DNA from: G963663735 sp963663735
GTDB taxonomy: Bacteria > Acidobacteriota > UBA6911 > RPQK01 > JAPXNP01
Direction of reading: 5' to 3'
DNA: 64,000 nucleotides
NCBI GenBank assembly: GCA_963663735.2
Contig: CAXXHN010000002.1
Location: 1,364,001 to 1,428,000 of the forward strand
Shown: one piece after another, positions 28,587-37,305 of the stretch
How positions within the stretch are numbered: the first letter of the stretch is position 1
How the letters are laid out: every line of letters starts with the position of its first letter
Notes under the pieces: model-generated
Databases searched by the model: none
What the model was told of the DNA's origin: nothing
The model's input: the letters and a program-made list of their open reading frames with translations, nothing else
Made by a program: the position numbers and the translations under genes

Positions 28587-29402
28587 CTATCCCAATGCCA
28601 CGTCAAGCAGCATCATGGTTGCAAAACCAAGCATTGCTCCCACGGTTGACAAGTCAGTTTCATTTCCACCTTGTGATTCAGGTATCAGCTCTTCCACAAC
28701 CACAAAGATCATGGCCCCGGCCGCAAATGAAAGCGCGTAGGGAAGCAGAGGCGTAATAATAAATACCAGGTAAGCGCCCACAACTCCGGCAATTGGCTCG
28801 ACAATTCCGGACAACTGTCCATAATTAAATGATTTAAGCCTTGATAAACCTTCCCTCCTGAGAGGAATCGAAACAGCTGCGCCTTCAGGAAAATTCTGCA
28901 AACCAATTCCAAGCGCCAGTGCCACGGCTCCGGCGAGCATCCCTAAATCCGGATTATTGGCTAATGCTCCAAAAGCAACTCCCACGGCAAATCCTTCCGG
29001 AATATTGTGCAGGGTGATTGCCAGTATCAGCAGGACGCTCCTCTGCCAGGATGTCTTTAAACCTTCCGCATGATCCATGGACTGACCCAAGTGCAAATGG
29101 GGCAAAATCTTATCAACCAGGAGCAGAAAAGCCCCGCCTGCAAGGAAGCCAGCCACTGCAGGCAGCCATGGTACCCCCCCTGCCTCTTCCGCCATCTCGA
29201 TTGCCGGCTGTAAAAGCGACCAGAAACTGGCGGCAATCATTACACCGGCTGCAAAACCCAGCATGGAATTAAGTACTTTTTTATTGATGGATTTAAAGAA
29301 AAATACCATTGCTGATCCCAGGGCAGTAATACCCCAGGTGAAGATCGTTGCAAAAAGGGCCAGCAGAACAGGATTATATTCCAGAAGAAAATCGATATTC
29401 AT
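28587..29402 (-). CDS. ZIP-family divalent metal transporter
   Basis: 271 residues, about eight helices. Two ZIP metal-binding helices are present: TLHNIPEGFAVGVAFG and LQNFPEGAAVSIPLRREG, with a later VVEELIPES. A histidine-rich loop (LPHLHLGQSMDHAEG) lies between the early helices. It imports zinc, iron or manganese into the cytoplasm; specificity cannot be read from sequence. The ATG at 29402 starts the protein directly before helix 1. Confidence 0.92.
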   Translation of the reverse strand: MNIDFLLEYNPVLLALFATIFTWGITALGSAMVFFFKSINKKVLNSMLGFAAGVMIAASFWSLLQPAIEMAEEAGGVPWLPAVAGFLAGGAFLLLVDKILPHLHLGQSMDHAEGLKTSWQRSVLLILAITLHNIPEGFAVGVAFGALANNPDLGMLAGAVALALGIGLQNFPEGAAVSIPLRREGLSRLKSFNYGQLSGIVEPIAGVVGAYLVFIITPLLPYALSFAAGAMIFVVVEELIPESQGGNETDLSTVGAMLGFATMMLLDVALG

Positions 29403-29669
29403 TCTTCATTCTCCACACACATTTGACAATCTCTAAAATCATTACCAAATAACCAGTCAGGTTGATAAAACCTGTACTTTGCCGGATTTAATTTCCCATA
29501 ATTAAATATTCATTATTTCTTTTTCAGGAAATTTCTCAAGTCTTATTATTGCTTAGATTCTGATGCAGTGAGAAAAAAAGTCAAAGCTGCATAATTGCCC
29601 TGATCATTTTCACACTCACGGCAGCCACCAATATGAACCATATCCTTGGGTTCACCAAGTCAAGATCTT

Positions 29670-31046
29670 CTAGTTACAGGTTATGGAAGATTCAATAAAA
29701 CGAAGAGTATCCTCAAGGTCCTGTTCCGCAATGATTTTCTGCTGCATCGTTGCCAGGCTCTTCCGGATTCCGCTGTCGAGCATGGCGTGGGTAACCAGGT
29801 TAACCAGCTTATCCGGGGTTATCCTGGCCATGCTTGTTGTTACAGCAATACCATGATGAACTGCCCTGGCCGCATTTCCGGGCTGATCTCGCATTCCGGG
29901 GACTATGACCATTGGCACCCCATAATGCAAACATTCCATAATTGAATTCAATCCCCCGTGAGTCACCATGACTGATGCGAGACGCAGCAGTGATAACTGC
30001 GGTACCCGCTTCCTAATTAGCAGGTTCGGTCCGGCGGCACCAATTTTATCCGCGTACTGGTAATCCCCTATGTGCAGGATGAACTGCCAGTCTTTTCTCC
30101 GTCGACTCGCGTCGGCGACAGCTTCGAAAAAACGACTGGCATGAGGGTAAAAAAAGGCACTTGAACCAAGGGAACAGAAAACCAGTGGTTTCCCTTCTTT
30201 CAGGACGATCTCGTCCATGGATTCCTCTCTCCTGCTCGTGTCAACCGGGTATCCCAGGTATCTTCTCCCGTCTTCAGGACTCCTGGGCAGTTGGAAGGCC
30301 TTTGGGCAAAGCACAACCTCCGGAAGGATAAGGCGGGGACCCATTTCTCCAAACCAGTATGTCCTGTTCTCTCGCATGGGGATGCCGGATCGTGCTGCGA
30401 TTTGCAGAAATGTGCCGATAAGATGATGCATCCGGGTGGGAAATCGGTAAGAACCCCACAATCTGGAAGCCAGCCGCTTTGCAAAAACAAACTTGAGGCG
30501 CATCCATATCCAGGAGCATTGAACAAGGAGAGAAGAGCGCCACCCTTGCCGGGGAAGGATCGAATACAAGATCGGGGGAATACAGGAATTTCTATAAAGA
30601 GAAAGGATGATTGATACATTTACAGTAGGTATTCCCAGTTTCAGAGCCCTGATCGCAACGTACCAAACAAAAGTATCACACAGCAGCAAATCCGGCTGGC
30701 ACGATAGCAGGCACTTATCAAGGTTTCCGGCTTCGATCTGCTTCAGATAGGAGAAAAAGATCCTTTCATCCTGCAGCCTCTTCCGACATAGGGACACTAT
30801 CCCACTGGGAGGATTGGACAAAGTGGTAATAAATTCCTGTAAATAACCTTTGGGCAAAAGGTCTTCCGCAAAAGAAATAAATTCGAATCCCTGGTTTACC
30901 ACCAACTCTTCAAAGTCAGCCAGCCCAATATAAATAATCCTGTGCCCCCGCGACTGCAAGCTTCTCGCCAGCCTAAAAGTGCCGGTATAATGACCGTTTT
31001 CCGAAAGCATGGCAAAGGCAATGGTTAGCTTTTGAGGTTTATCCAT
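29670..31046 (-). CDS. GT1-type (UDP-glycosyltransferase-like, MGT family) glycosyltransferase
   Basis: 458 residues with a GT-B fold. The N-terminal acceptor domain opens with IAFAMLSENGHYTGTFRLAR and SRGHRIIYIGLADFEE. The C-terminal donor domain has VFCSLGSSAFFYPHA and the signature MVTHGGLNSIMECLHYGVPM ending in a PGMRDQPGNAARA loop. Such enzymes glycosylate small molecules such as polyketides, carotenoids or lipids. It is the last gene of a four-gene operon (starts six bases after the O-methyltransferase stop), so the same molecule is probably methylated and glycosylated. Donor sugar unknown. Confidence 0.88.
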   Translation of the reverse strand: MDKPQKLTIAFAMLSENGHYTGTFRLARSLQSRGHRIIYIGLADFEELVVNQGFEFISFAEDLLPKGYLQEFITTLSNPPSGIVSLCRKRLQDERIFFSYLKQIEAGNLDKCLLSCQPDLLLCDTFVWYVAIRALKLGIPTVNVSIILSLYRNSCIPPILYSILPRQGWRSSLLVQCSWIWMRLKFVFAKRLASRLWGSYRFPTRMHHLIGTFLQIAARSGIPMRENRTYWFGEMGPRLILPEVVLCPKAFQLPRSPEDGRRYLGYPVDTSRREESMDEIVLKEGKPLVFCSLGSSAFFYPHASRFFEAVADASRRRKDWQFILHIGDYQYADKIGAAGPNLLIRKRVPQLSLLRLASVMVTHGGLNSIMECLHYGVPMVIVPGMRDQPGNAARAVHHGIAVTTSMARITPDKLVNLVTHAMLDSGIRKSLATMQQKIIAEQDLEDTLRFIESSITCN

Positions 31047-31052
31047 ATCCGG

Positions 31053-32075
31053 TCAAACTCCTGTCAAACTTGCCGGAACCCCTTCGATAAGACTGACTCC
31101 GGAAGACGTTCCCACTATTCCTTTCCACCTGAACCCGGAGCTTTCCAGGAGAGTTCTGAATTCTTCCCGGGTCCTCTCCTTTCCTTTATGGATTATAAGC
31201 ATGTGAAGATCCATAAAGCTGCCTGCGGCTGAACCCGATTGATCGAGGACTGACTCGATGATGACAATTCTGGCATGGGTGGGCATAGCTTCCCGACAAT
31301 TTCGAAGAATCTCAGAAGCAGCTGCGTCGTTTTGGTTATGGATGATTCCCTTGAGCAGGTACATGTCTCCATTTTCCGGAATTTCCTTGAAAAAGTCTCC
31401 CTTCTCTACCTGGCATCGGTCATTCACTCCCGCGGCCAGTAAAACCTCATCAGCATGTGCAACAATATGCGGCTGGTCAAACAGGATGCCTCGAAGATTC
31501 GGATAACTCGACAAAATGGTGGAGATTAACTCTCCCTTCCCTCCACCCACATCAACTATCCTGTCCGCTCCTGAAAAATCAAGGTGCAGAAGCACTGATT
31601 TAGCTTCCTGTTTCGACATCTCAGCTGCCATCGCATCAAATAAGTCCCCAGCCTCCGGATATCGGGCTCTATATGACCAGGCATCCTCACCAAAGACCCT
31701 GGGGAATGCCGCTTCTCCTGATTTGACACTGTAGAGCAGTTCTCCCCAGGCAGCCCAGGATGAATGGTTCAACATGTGCAAAATCTCAGCCCGCATGGAA
31801 CCTTCCGAGTCGGTTCGAAGCAGCTCAGCTAATGGAGTCAGATGGATCCGGCCTTCCTCATCCTCACGAAAAATGCCGTTAAACGCAAGAAAGCGCAGGA
31901 ACCGCCGCAGCGCATCCGGATGGGAACCAGTTAACTCAGCAAGTTCAGCGTATGTTTTCGACCCATCTCTAAGGCAGTCAGCTATACCCAGAGATACCGA
32001 CACGTAAACGCCCTGTGACAGGCCGAAGCCAAAAACTATCTGGCTCAATTTCTCCCGGTCTGAATTTGAAATCAT
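31053..32075 (-). CDS. SAM-dependent O-methyltransferase (acetylserotonin/hydroxyneurosporene type)
   Basis: 340 residues: N-terminal winged-helix dimerisation domain (LGIADCLRDGSKTYAELAEL and HPDALRRFLRFLA) followed by a class I methyltransferase. Motif I is VDVGGGKGELI; motif II region LRGILFDQPHIV, then DRCQVEKGDFFKEIP; the catalytic base region is LLKGIIHNQNDAAA and the C-terminus holds ARIVIIESV. This type methylates hydroxyls on small aromatic or polyketide compounds. The ATG overlaps the stop of the upstream gene by four bases (ATGA), so translation is coupled. It is followed at six bases by the GT1 gene. Confidence 0.9.
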   Translation of the reverse strand: MISNSDREKLSQIVFGFGLSQGVYVSVSLGIADCLRDGSKTYAELAELTGSHPDALRRFLRFLAFNGIFREDEEGRIHLTPLAELLRTDSEGSMRAEILHMLNHSSWAAWGELLYSVKSGEAAFPRVFGEDAWSYRARYPEAGDLFDAMAAEMSKQEAKSVLLHLDFSGADRIVDVGGGKGELISTILSSYPNLRGILFDQPHIVAHADEVLLAAGVNDRCQVEKGDFFKEIPENGDMYLLKGIIHNQNDAAASEILRNCREAMPTHARIVIIESVLDQSGSAAGSFMDLHMLIIHKGKERTREEFRTLLESSGFRWKGIVGTSSGVSLIEGVPASLTGV

Positions 32076-32746
32076 TTCTCCCTCTCTCCCAGGTAAGACA
32101 GTACTTCTATCCTGGCAGTACCATCCCCATATTTCTTCTCAAAATAGGTTACCACCAGACCGTTTTGCAGATTGGCAATCGGCTTGCCGCTCATGAAGGG
32201 TGGGATCAGAAATCCTTCCGCCTCGAAGGCATCCTTTACTGAGGAGAACATAAGCGGATCTGTCATGGTGAGTCCGACATGGGTTCCGACCTCTTCTTTT
32301 ATCCACGCTCCAGATATGTTAATGCTCTCAGATGGGATGAAAGCCTCTGCGTATCCGGAACGCCCATTGATCTGGTCCCTCCGGGCAGTAAAGATATCCG
32401 TAGGAACAGTGGGCCGGCCGGAAAGCACGCTTAGTTCCCTGGAAATCACTGTGCTGGATATCGTGGAATGGCCCGAACTGAAACCAGCCCTGTTTGCCTC
32501 TCTGACCATTTCAGCAATACTCAAACGGGGGCCTGGATAAACGAATCCAACGTGAATCGAATCAAGTACAGAACCCAATACCTGATACCTGTTTTCCCTT
32601 CTCTCAAAGAAGTAATCCAGGATGTCCGCGATAGAGACCTTATCAATAAAATGACGAGCTTCCACCAGACATCGAAAAAACCTGTCTCCGGGATCACCAG
32701 GCCCCAAGAGGGTTTGACTGACTGTAAACATCACTTGTTGTTGCAT
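32072..32746 (-). CDS. Uncharacterised protein in the tailoring operon
   Basis: 224 residues from the ATG at 32746 (AAGG about ten bases upstream); the frame opens at a TTG at 32785. I recognise no family. There is no signal or membrane helix. It has a helical first half (FFRCLVEARHFIDK, ADILDYFFERRE), a Ser/Thr-rich middle (GHSTISSTVISRELSVLSGR) and a beta-rich end (GTHVGLTMTDPLMF, GLVVTYFEKKYG). Its stop overlaps the O-methyltransferase start by four bases, so the two proteins are probably made together and may work on one compound. Could be a new enzyme or a binding partner; nothing further can be supported. Confidence 0.7.
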   Translation of the reverse strand: MQQQVMFTVSQTLLGPGDPGDRFFRCLVEARHFIDKVSIADILDYFFERRENRYQVLGSVLDSIHVGFVYPGPRLSIAEMVREANRAGFSSGHSTISSTVISRELSVLSGRPTVPTDIFTARRDQINGRSGYAEAFIPSESINISGAWIKEEVGTHVGLTMTDPLMFSSVKDAFEAEGFLIPPFMSGKPIANLQNGLVVTYFEKKYGDGTARIEVLSYLGEREK

Positions 32747-32780
32747 CTGGAAAAAACCTTGCCTTAAATTTGATCTAGAA

Positions 32781-32803
32781 ATCAATCAATCAATCAATCA
32801 ATC
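32781..32803. repeat. Tetranucleotide tandem repeat (ATCA) x 5.75
   Basis: Five full copies of ATCA and a partial sixth run through the C-terminus and stop codon of the nucleotidyltransferase-like gene and into the gap before the next gene. On the coding strand it reads TTGA, which contains TGA stops in every frame, so slippage changes only the last residues and the spacing. Such repeats are slippage-prone. Confidence 0.85.
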
Positions 32804-34199
32804 TTTCATTTTCTGCCCCTGGAACTGCCCTCTCCACCGCCTCACGCGTCAACGGATAGACGATTCGACCGGTGCGAACTAGGTCGGAAATGATACTGAG
32901 TTGCAGCTTCTTGAGTGCCGATGCTTCCATCCACTGCTCATTGGACTGCCAGTCTGTAAGATACCACTGCGTGTAATCAGTCCAGAAAACCTCAGATTCT
33001 CCCAGCTGAAGGAATACATCAGGTACTGTAGCAGGGGTTAACATCCCTCTGTGAAAATCCTTCGGTATAACTGGTGTCAGGGGAAGACCTACTGCGCCAA
33101 AACGCAGGAAAAGGTAAATCCGTGGAGCATATCCTTCCTGACTCTGGCAATGCAATGCCACGAGTTTCGCCAGTTCTTTTACAGTCGGCGCCAGGATTCT
33201 GTCCGCGTCAATTATGAAAAGATAATCTTCAAAATTCCAGAAAACGCTTTTTACCAGATTCGTTCCAAGGCACTTCCCTCCCCAAAATTCCTCAATATGC
33301 TGCCGCAGGGCCCTGGCCTGCAATCTGATTTGTTCCGGCACCTGAAGTTCCGATTCCGGACAATCTATCTCCTGGCTGATACCAGTATGAACCTGGAGAA
33401 ATGGATTTAACTCAAAATCCACCCAGAGTTTCTGGAAGAAATCCAGAATAAAACAGTAAACCTCATCCACAAGAAGGTTATCCGCAATCAAATACCTCCG
33501 TTCAGCTATATGGATCAACTTCCTGGCTAAAGGGGTATCCATTGCCTTGAGCCCCTCGGCCCTGGAATATCGATACTCCCCGGTTCGCATTGCCCACTGT
33601 ACGTTAACCAGTTCACTCACGACCTTATAGCAGATCATATTCCGCATCAAGACATCTTCGGCATACCTTCCTGGTTTGAGTAGAAAATCAGCAAACCTGG
33701 CCCACCACTGGTTCATTTCAGCATAACAACTGGCTTGAAGCTGTTGCCCTGTCAATTCAGGTAAAGAGCCCAGGACATCTCTCCCATATAGCAAGGCCCA
33801 GGTGGATTTGCCTTCCTGGTAGCGGTATTGCCAGACAGGTGATGTGTGCCAGCGATGTTCCATTATCTCCATGGTTAATACAAGATTTGGATAATAATCA
33901 ATCAAGTTACCTGTAAGGACCCCCAGCATCCGGCAGGTTTTCTGGATTGATCGTCTGACGTTGGCATCGTTTGTGGTGATAACTACAAGATCAATATCAC
34001 TGATTCCAGGCGTGATTTCACGCTTGGCACATCCACGACAGATATAGATCGCCACAATTCCCTGGTGAAACCTCAACATACGCACGGCAAAACTAACGGT
34101 TATCCGGTATAGCATTTTATAAACTGAGGCAAGCGGCGGCCGGGAACTCCACACTATAAAACTACGCAGTTTTCGTTTCAACAATCCAGTGATTTTCAT
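32790..34199 (-). CDS. Nucleotidyltransferase-fold protein with divergent active site
   Basis: 469 residues from the ATG at 34199 (GGA close upstream); a TTG at 34229 is possible. About residues 50-100 hold a nucleotidyltransferase core: IYICRGCAKREITPGISDID, where the second and third acidic positions are kept as DID but the usual Gly-Ser pair is Gly-Cys. The large remainder (some 370 residues) has no family I recognise; it is rich in helices and tryptophans. It is the first gene of an operon with an unknown protein, an O-methyltransferase and a GT1 glycosyltransferase, and divergent from an HPr-kinase-like gene. It may nucleotidylate or glycosylate a small molecule or peptide. The stop lies inside a TTGA tandem repeat. 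Confidence 0.75.
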   Translation of the reverse strand: MKITGLLKRKLRSFIVWSSRPPLASVYKMLYRITVSFAVRMLRFHQGIVAIYICRGCAKREITPGISDIDLVVITTNDANVRRSIQKTCRMLGVLTGNLIDYYPNLVLTMEIMEHRWHTSPVWQYRYQEGKSTWALLYGRDVLGSLPELTGQQLQASCYAEMNQWWARFADFLLKPGRYAEDVLMRNMICYKVVSELVNVQWAMRTGEYRYSRAEGLKAMDTPLARKLIHIAERRYLIADNLLVDEVYCFILDFFQKLWVDFELNPFLQVHTGISQEIDCPESELQVPEQIRLQARALRQHIEEFWGGKCLGTNLVKSVFWNFEDYLFIIDADRILAPTVKELAKLVALHCQSQEGYAPRIYLFLRFGAVGLPLTPVIPKDFHRGMLTPATVPDVFLQLGESEVFWTDYTQWYLTDWQSNEQWMEASALKKLQLSIISDLVRTGRIVYPLTREAVERAVPGAENERLID

Positions 34200-34540
34200 C
34201 CGTTCCGAAATACCATACGACTTTTTCAAGGGGACCCTGCAAATTTTTCGGTTATAGAGTCAATTAAATAGCCGTCAGAGAAGGCCAGGGCAAATCCCTG
34301 CTAACAGCTCAGATAGATTACCTTAGGCCTTATCAAGTTGCAATAGTACTGAAAAACCGCGGATAGGCCATGGTTATTTCCCCGGAGATCAAGAATTCCC
34401 TGGTTAAATAAGCAAAATACTTGTGTGCACTTCGAACTCTGCGCACTTTCTAAATCCGCAAACCACTTACATTCAAAACGTTGTAGACTGCTGGCATTAA
34501 TCAAGACTTAATTTATTCACTTTCCCCTTCTCGTTTCCCA

Positions 34541-34569
34541 TTGACATTCTGTTATCCACGAAATAGTAT
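34541..34569 (+). promoter_or_regulatory. Strong sigma-70-like promoter for the HPr-kinase-like gene
   Basis: Perfect -35 TTGACA (34541-34546), 17-base spacer, -10 TAGTAT (34564-34569). The gene starts at 34636, giving a leader near 60 bases. It lies in the 436-base divergent gap (34200-34635) before the nucleotidyltransferase operon. A minus-strand open frame there (34301-34504) has no domain or good start. I see no clear minus-strand promoter or precursor peptide gene in the gap. Confidence 0.65.
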
Positions 34570-34635
34570 TTTTATCTCTGGGAGTCGGTTGAGAATAGTT
34601 TATGTTTTAATCTGGTTTTTTTATTTGGTAATTTC

Positions 34636-35646
34636 ATGTCCATTATTATTTTTGATTTTTATGGTTTGACTATCCAGGTCCAAAGTGCCGATCAGGATCT
34701 GGTCAATGAGGTAAAGCGGGATTTCGGCTTTTTCAGTTCGGAAAAGAACCAGGCAGAAATCAGGATTGAAATCAAGCTGACACCTCCAAGTTACGAAGGA
34801 TTCCAGGAAATTCCCGCCCAGTTCGTAACCCCCCGTAATGTATGTTACAAGGACAAAACCCGAACCATAATTGATTACAGCGGCAAGGCATTATGTATCC
34901 ATGACAGGAACAATAAAACCTGCTCTATCCAGGGCGAAGATTTTGACCTGGTTCGAGAGATCTGCTATCTGTTCATTCTATCAGTAACCGGTGAATACTT
35001 TGATAGGCAGGGCCTTAACCGGATACATGCCCTTGGTGTAAGCCGTGGTGGCAAGGCTGCCTTACTTCTAATGCCTTCCGGAGGCGGAAAAAGCACAATG
35101 GCGCTGAGGCTTTTGGCGCGACCGGGATTTAAACTGCTCAGTGACGACAGTCCACTGGTTGATCGGAAAGGAAACATCCTTGGTTTTTCTCTGCGGATCG
35201 GAATTGCTCCTGACCAGAAAGGTTCCATAGATCCGGAATTCATCCGCACCCTGAATCGAATGGAGTTCGATCCCAAGACCGTTATAGATATTGACGCTTT
35301 CAAGGGAAAGCTGTCTGGAAGCGCTTCCCCATCTCTGCTGTTGGTAGGACAGAGAAATCTCGGACAGGTTGCCCGGCTGGAACCACTTTCAAAGGTCCGG
35401 GCTTTTAAGGCACTTACCAACAACATGATTGTGGGATTGGGACTCTACCAGGGGCTGGAATTCCTGCTTGAAAGAGGGAGCTGGGAAGTTTTTCTAAAAA
35501 TCGGACTGCTCTTTTCGCGTCTGCGAAACGCATTACGGCTGCTCCGGCGTTCGGAATGCTACAGGTTTGTGATCGGTCGTGACCTGGAGCTCAATGTTGA
35601 ATGTTTAACGACTTTTCTGGAAGAAAAATTGCCAGAAGTGGAGTAG
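34636..35646 (+). CDS. HPr-kinase/phosphorylase-like P-loop kinase
   Basis: 336 residues. The C-terminal half is HprK-like: IHALGVSRGGKAALLLMPSG, then the Walker A residues PSGGGKST (147-154) and the conserved acidic pair LLSDDSPLVDRKG. The N-terminal 120 residues (QADQDLVNE region to LVREICYLFILSV) are not the classical HprK N-domain. Proteins of this type phosphorylate serine on HPr-like or RiPP/lasso-peptide substrates. It has no HPr gene beside it. It faces the divergent nucleotidyltransferase/methyltransferase/glycosyltransferase operon, a grouping known from tailoring sets. No membrane segment or signal. Confidence 0.8.
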   Translation: MSIIIFDFYGLTIQVQSADQDLVNEVKRDFGFFSSEKNQAEIRIEIKLTPPSYEGFQEIPAQFVTPRNVCYKDKTRTIIDYSGKALCIHDRNNKTCSIQGEDFDLVREICYLFILSVTGEYFDRQGLNRIHALGVSRGGKAALLLMPSGGGKSTMALRLLARPGFKLLSDDSPLVDRKGNILGFSLRIGIAPDQKGSIDPEFIRTLNRMEFDPKTVIDIDAFKGKLSGSASPSLLLVGQRNLGQVARLEPLSKVRAFKALTNNMIVGLGLYQGLEFLLERGSWEVFLKIGLLFSRLRNALRLLRRSECYRFVIGRDLELNVECLTTFLEEKLPEVE

Positions 35647-35843
35647 ACTGCCTGGCAATGTAAATAGTGTAATTAAACAATATAGATAATACAATTATTG
35701 AGGGGGAGTCATCTTTTGGGGAATTTTTATATAGCCATATTCGCTGAATAATTTTCATGACTATTATTCTCGTCATATTGAGTCCTTAAAGATTATTACG
35801 ACTATTTCCTAAATCAAAAAATAATTCAATTAAAGGTGATCTT

Positions 35844-36863
35844 ATGGAAGAAAAAAACAAAACCAAAAACCAACTGTCGAGACGAAGATTCCTGGGAACT
35901 GCCACAGCAGCCACTGCTTTCTCCATGATTCCGCTGCAATACAGCTGCAAGAGCGCGGCTCCACCGGCGGCCCCTGTCGCCCCGCTGGTCAACTCTAACT
36001 TTGGCGGTGTACAGATTGGTGCCATCACCTACAGCTGGCGCAGTATGCCCGGCAGCGCAGAAGACATCCTCCAGTACTGTCTTGATTCTGGAGTGAGCTC
36101 CATAGAATTAATGGGCAACGTGGCTGAAGAATATGCGGGCATCCCGGCTGGTCCCCCCAGGCCCCAGCGGGGAGTTGAAATGACTGAAGAAGACCGTAAA
36201 GCTTTTGAAGAAGCCCGGGCAGTTGCAGCAAAATCCCAGAGGGAATGGCGTATCTCAGCACCGATGGACAAGTTCAAAGAGTTTCGCAAGATGTACAACG
36301 ACGCTGGTGTTAATATCCATATCGCCAAGTTTTCACCAGCTGGCTGGTCGGACGAAGAAATTGATTACGCCTTTAATGCCGCCAAGGCACTGGGAGCCAT
36401 GGGGGTCTGTAATGAAATCGGAGACGAGGCCTGCAGAAGACTGGCACCGTTTGCTGAGAAACACGGTATGTATGCCATCTTCCACAACCATTTTCAGCCT
36501 GGGGAAGAAGGCTGGTCATGGGATCCTTTCCTGGAGATTTCTCCGGCCATCATGCTCAATATGGATATCGGACACTATTTTGGCATAACCGGACTCCACC
36601 CGAACGATGAAATAACCAGGCTTCATGACCGGATCGTAAGCATCCATATCAAGGATAAAACCGGGCCAAACGGGGATCCTCCCAATAGCAACATGCCCCT
36701 GGGAGAAGGCGAAACCCCCCTGACGGATGTCCTCAAGCTTATTCAGAGTGAAAAATGGCCAATCAATGCTGATATAGAACTCGAGTATGAAATTCCGGAA
36801 GGTTCGGATGCGGTTCAGGAAGTCAAAAAATGTGTTGAGTACTGCAAGGCTATACTGGTCTAG
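35844..36863 (+). CDS. Tat-exported sugar phosphate isomerase/epimerase-like protein
   Basis: 339 residues. N-terminal twin-arginine signal SRRRFLGTATAATAFSM followed by a Cys-containing IPLQYSCKS, so it may also be lipidated. Mature domain is a xylose-isomerase-like TIM barrel with metal-ligand motifs NEIGDEACRRL, AIFHNHFQPGEEG, MLNMDIGHYFG and SIHIKDKTG. The late strand reads ADIELEYEIPEG. Folded and metal-loaded before export, hence Tat. Likely acts on a periplasmic sugar or sugar acid; substrate unknown. Same fold as the Sec-exported protein at 1924-2916, but not a close paralogue. Confidence 0.9.
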   Translation: MEEKNKTKNQLSRRRFLGTATAATAFSMIPLQYSCKSAAPPAAPVAPLVNSNFGGVQIGAITYSWRSMPGSAEDILQYCLDSGVSSIELMGNVAEEYAGIPAGPPRPQRGVEMTEEDRKAFEEARAVAAKSQREWRISAPMDKFKEFRKMYNDAGVNIHIAKFSPAGWSDEEIDYAFNAAKALGAMGVCNEIGDEACRRLAPFAEKHGMYAIFHNHFQPGEEGWSWDPFLEISPAIMLNMDIGHYFGITGLHPNDEITRLHDRIVSIHIKDKTGPNGDPPNSNMPLGEGETPLTDVLKLIQSEKWPINADIELEYEIPEGSDAVQEVKKCVEYCKAILV

Positions 36864-36966
36864 GTTATTTCGAACAGAAAATCAACCCGTGTTGCATTAA
36901 ACACAGGTCTGGCAGTTTAAAGAATGGGCAACAAGATAATCCAGAACTGCCGTTGAGCAGAAAACA

Positions 36967-37018
36967 GCGGGCGACTCCGGTTTGGATGCTGACCGAGTGG
37001 CCCGCATCTTTTTCTTTT
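36967..37018 (+). terminator. Intrinsic terminator after the exported isomerase gene
   Basis: GCGGGC at 36967-36972 pairs with GCCCGC at 37000-37005, and ACTC with the inner GAGT, forming a long GC-rich stem around a ten-base loop. A TCTTTTTCTTTT tract follows. It ends the 35844-36863 transcript about 100 bases after its stop. The rest of the 442-base gap (36864-37305) holds no gene I can support. Confidence 0.8.
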
Positions 37019-37305
37019 AACGTCCTAAAGAGAAAAAAATATAAAGGGAATCCGAATAATAGTCTGCACCCTTCCTATAGCTCCGCGGGAGAAAAGTACC
37101 TGAGATTTTTGAAAAACTGGTAGTGATCCTTTGCCTTGTGCAAGGAAGAGGAAATTGAATTAGTGAATTATGCCATCTGGGGAGGTGGTCCTGGCGGCAA
37201 AGTTGAGTCCAGCCCAGAGGAAACAAAAAATGGAAATGACAGAAAATTATCTAATAACAGACTAAGCCTTGAGATTTCCATAATTTATCGTTACTATGCC
37301 CACAG

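Noticed and set aside
34301..34504. 67-residue minus-strand frame considered as a possible precursor peptide
   Set aside because: TTG start without ribosome site, no leader/core pattern; not supported.
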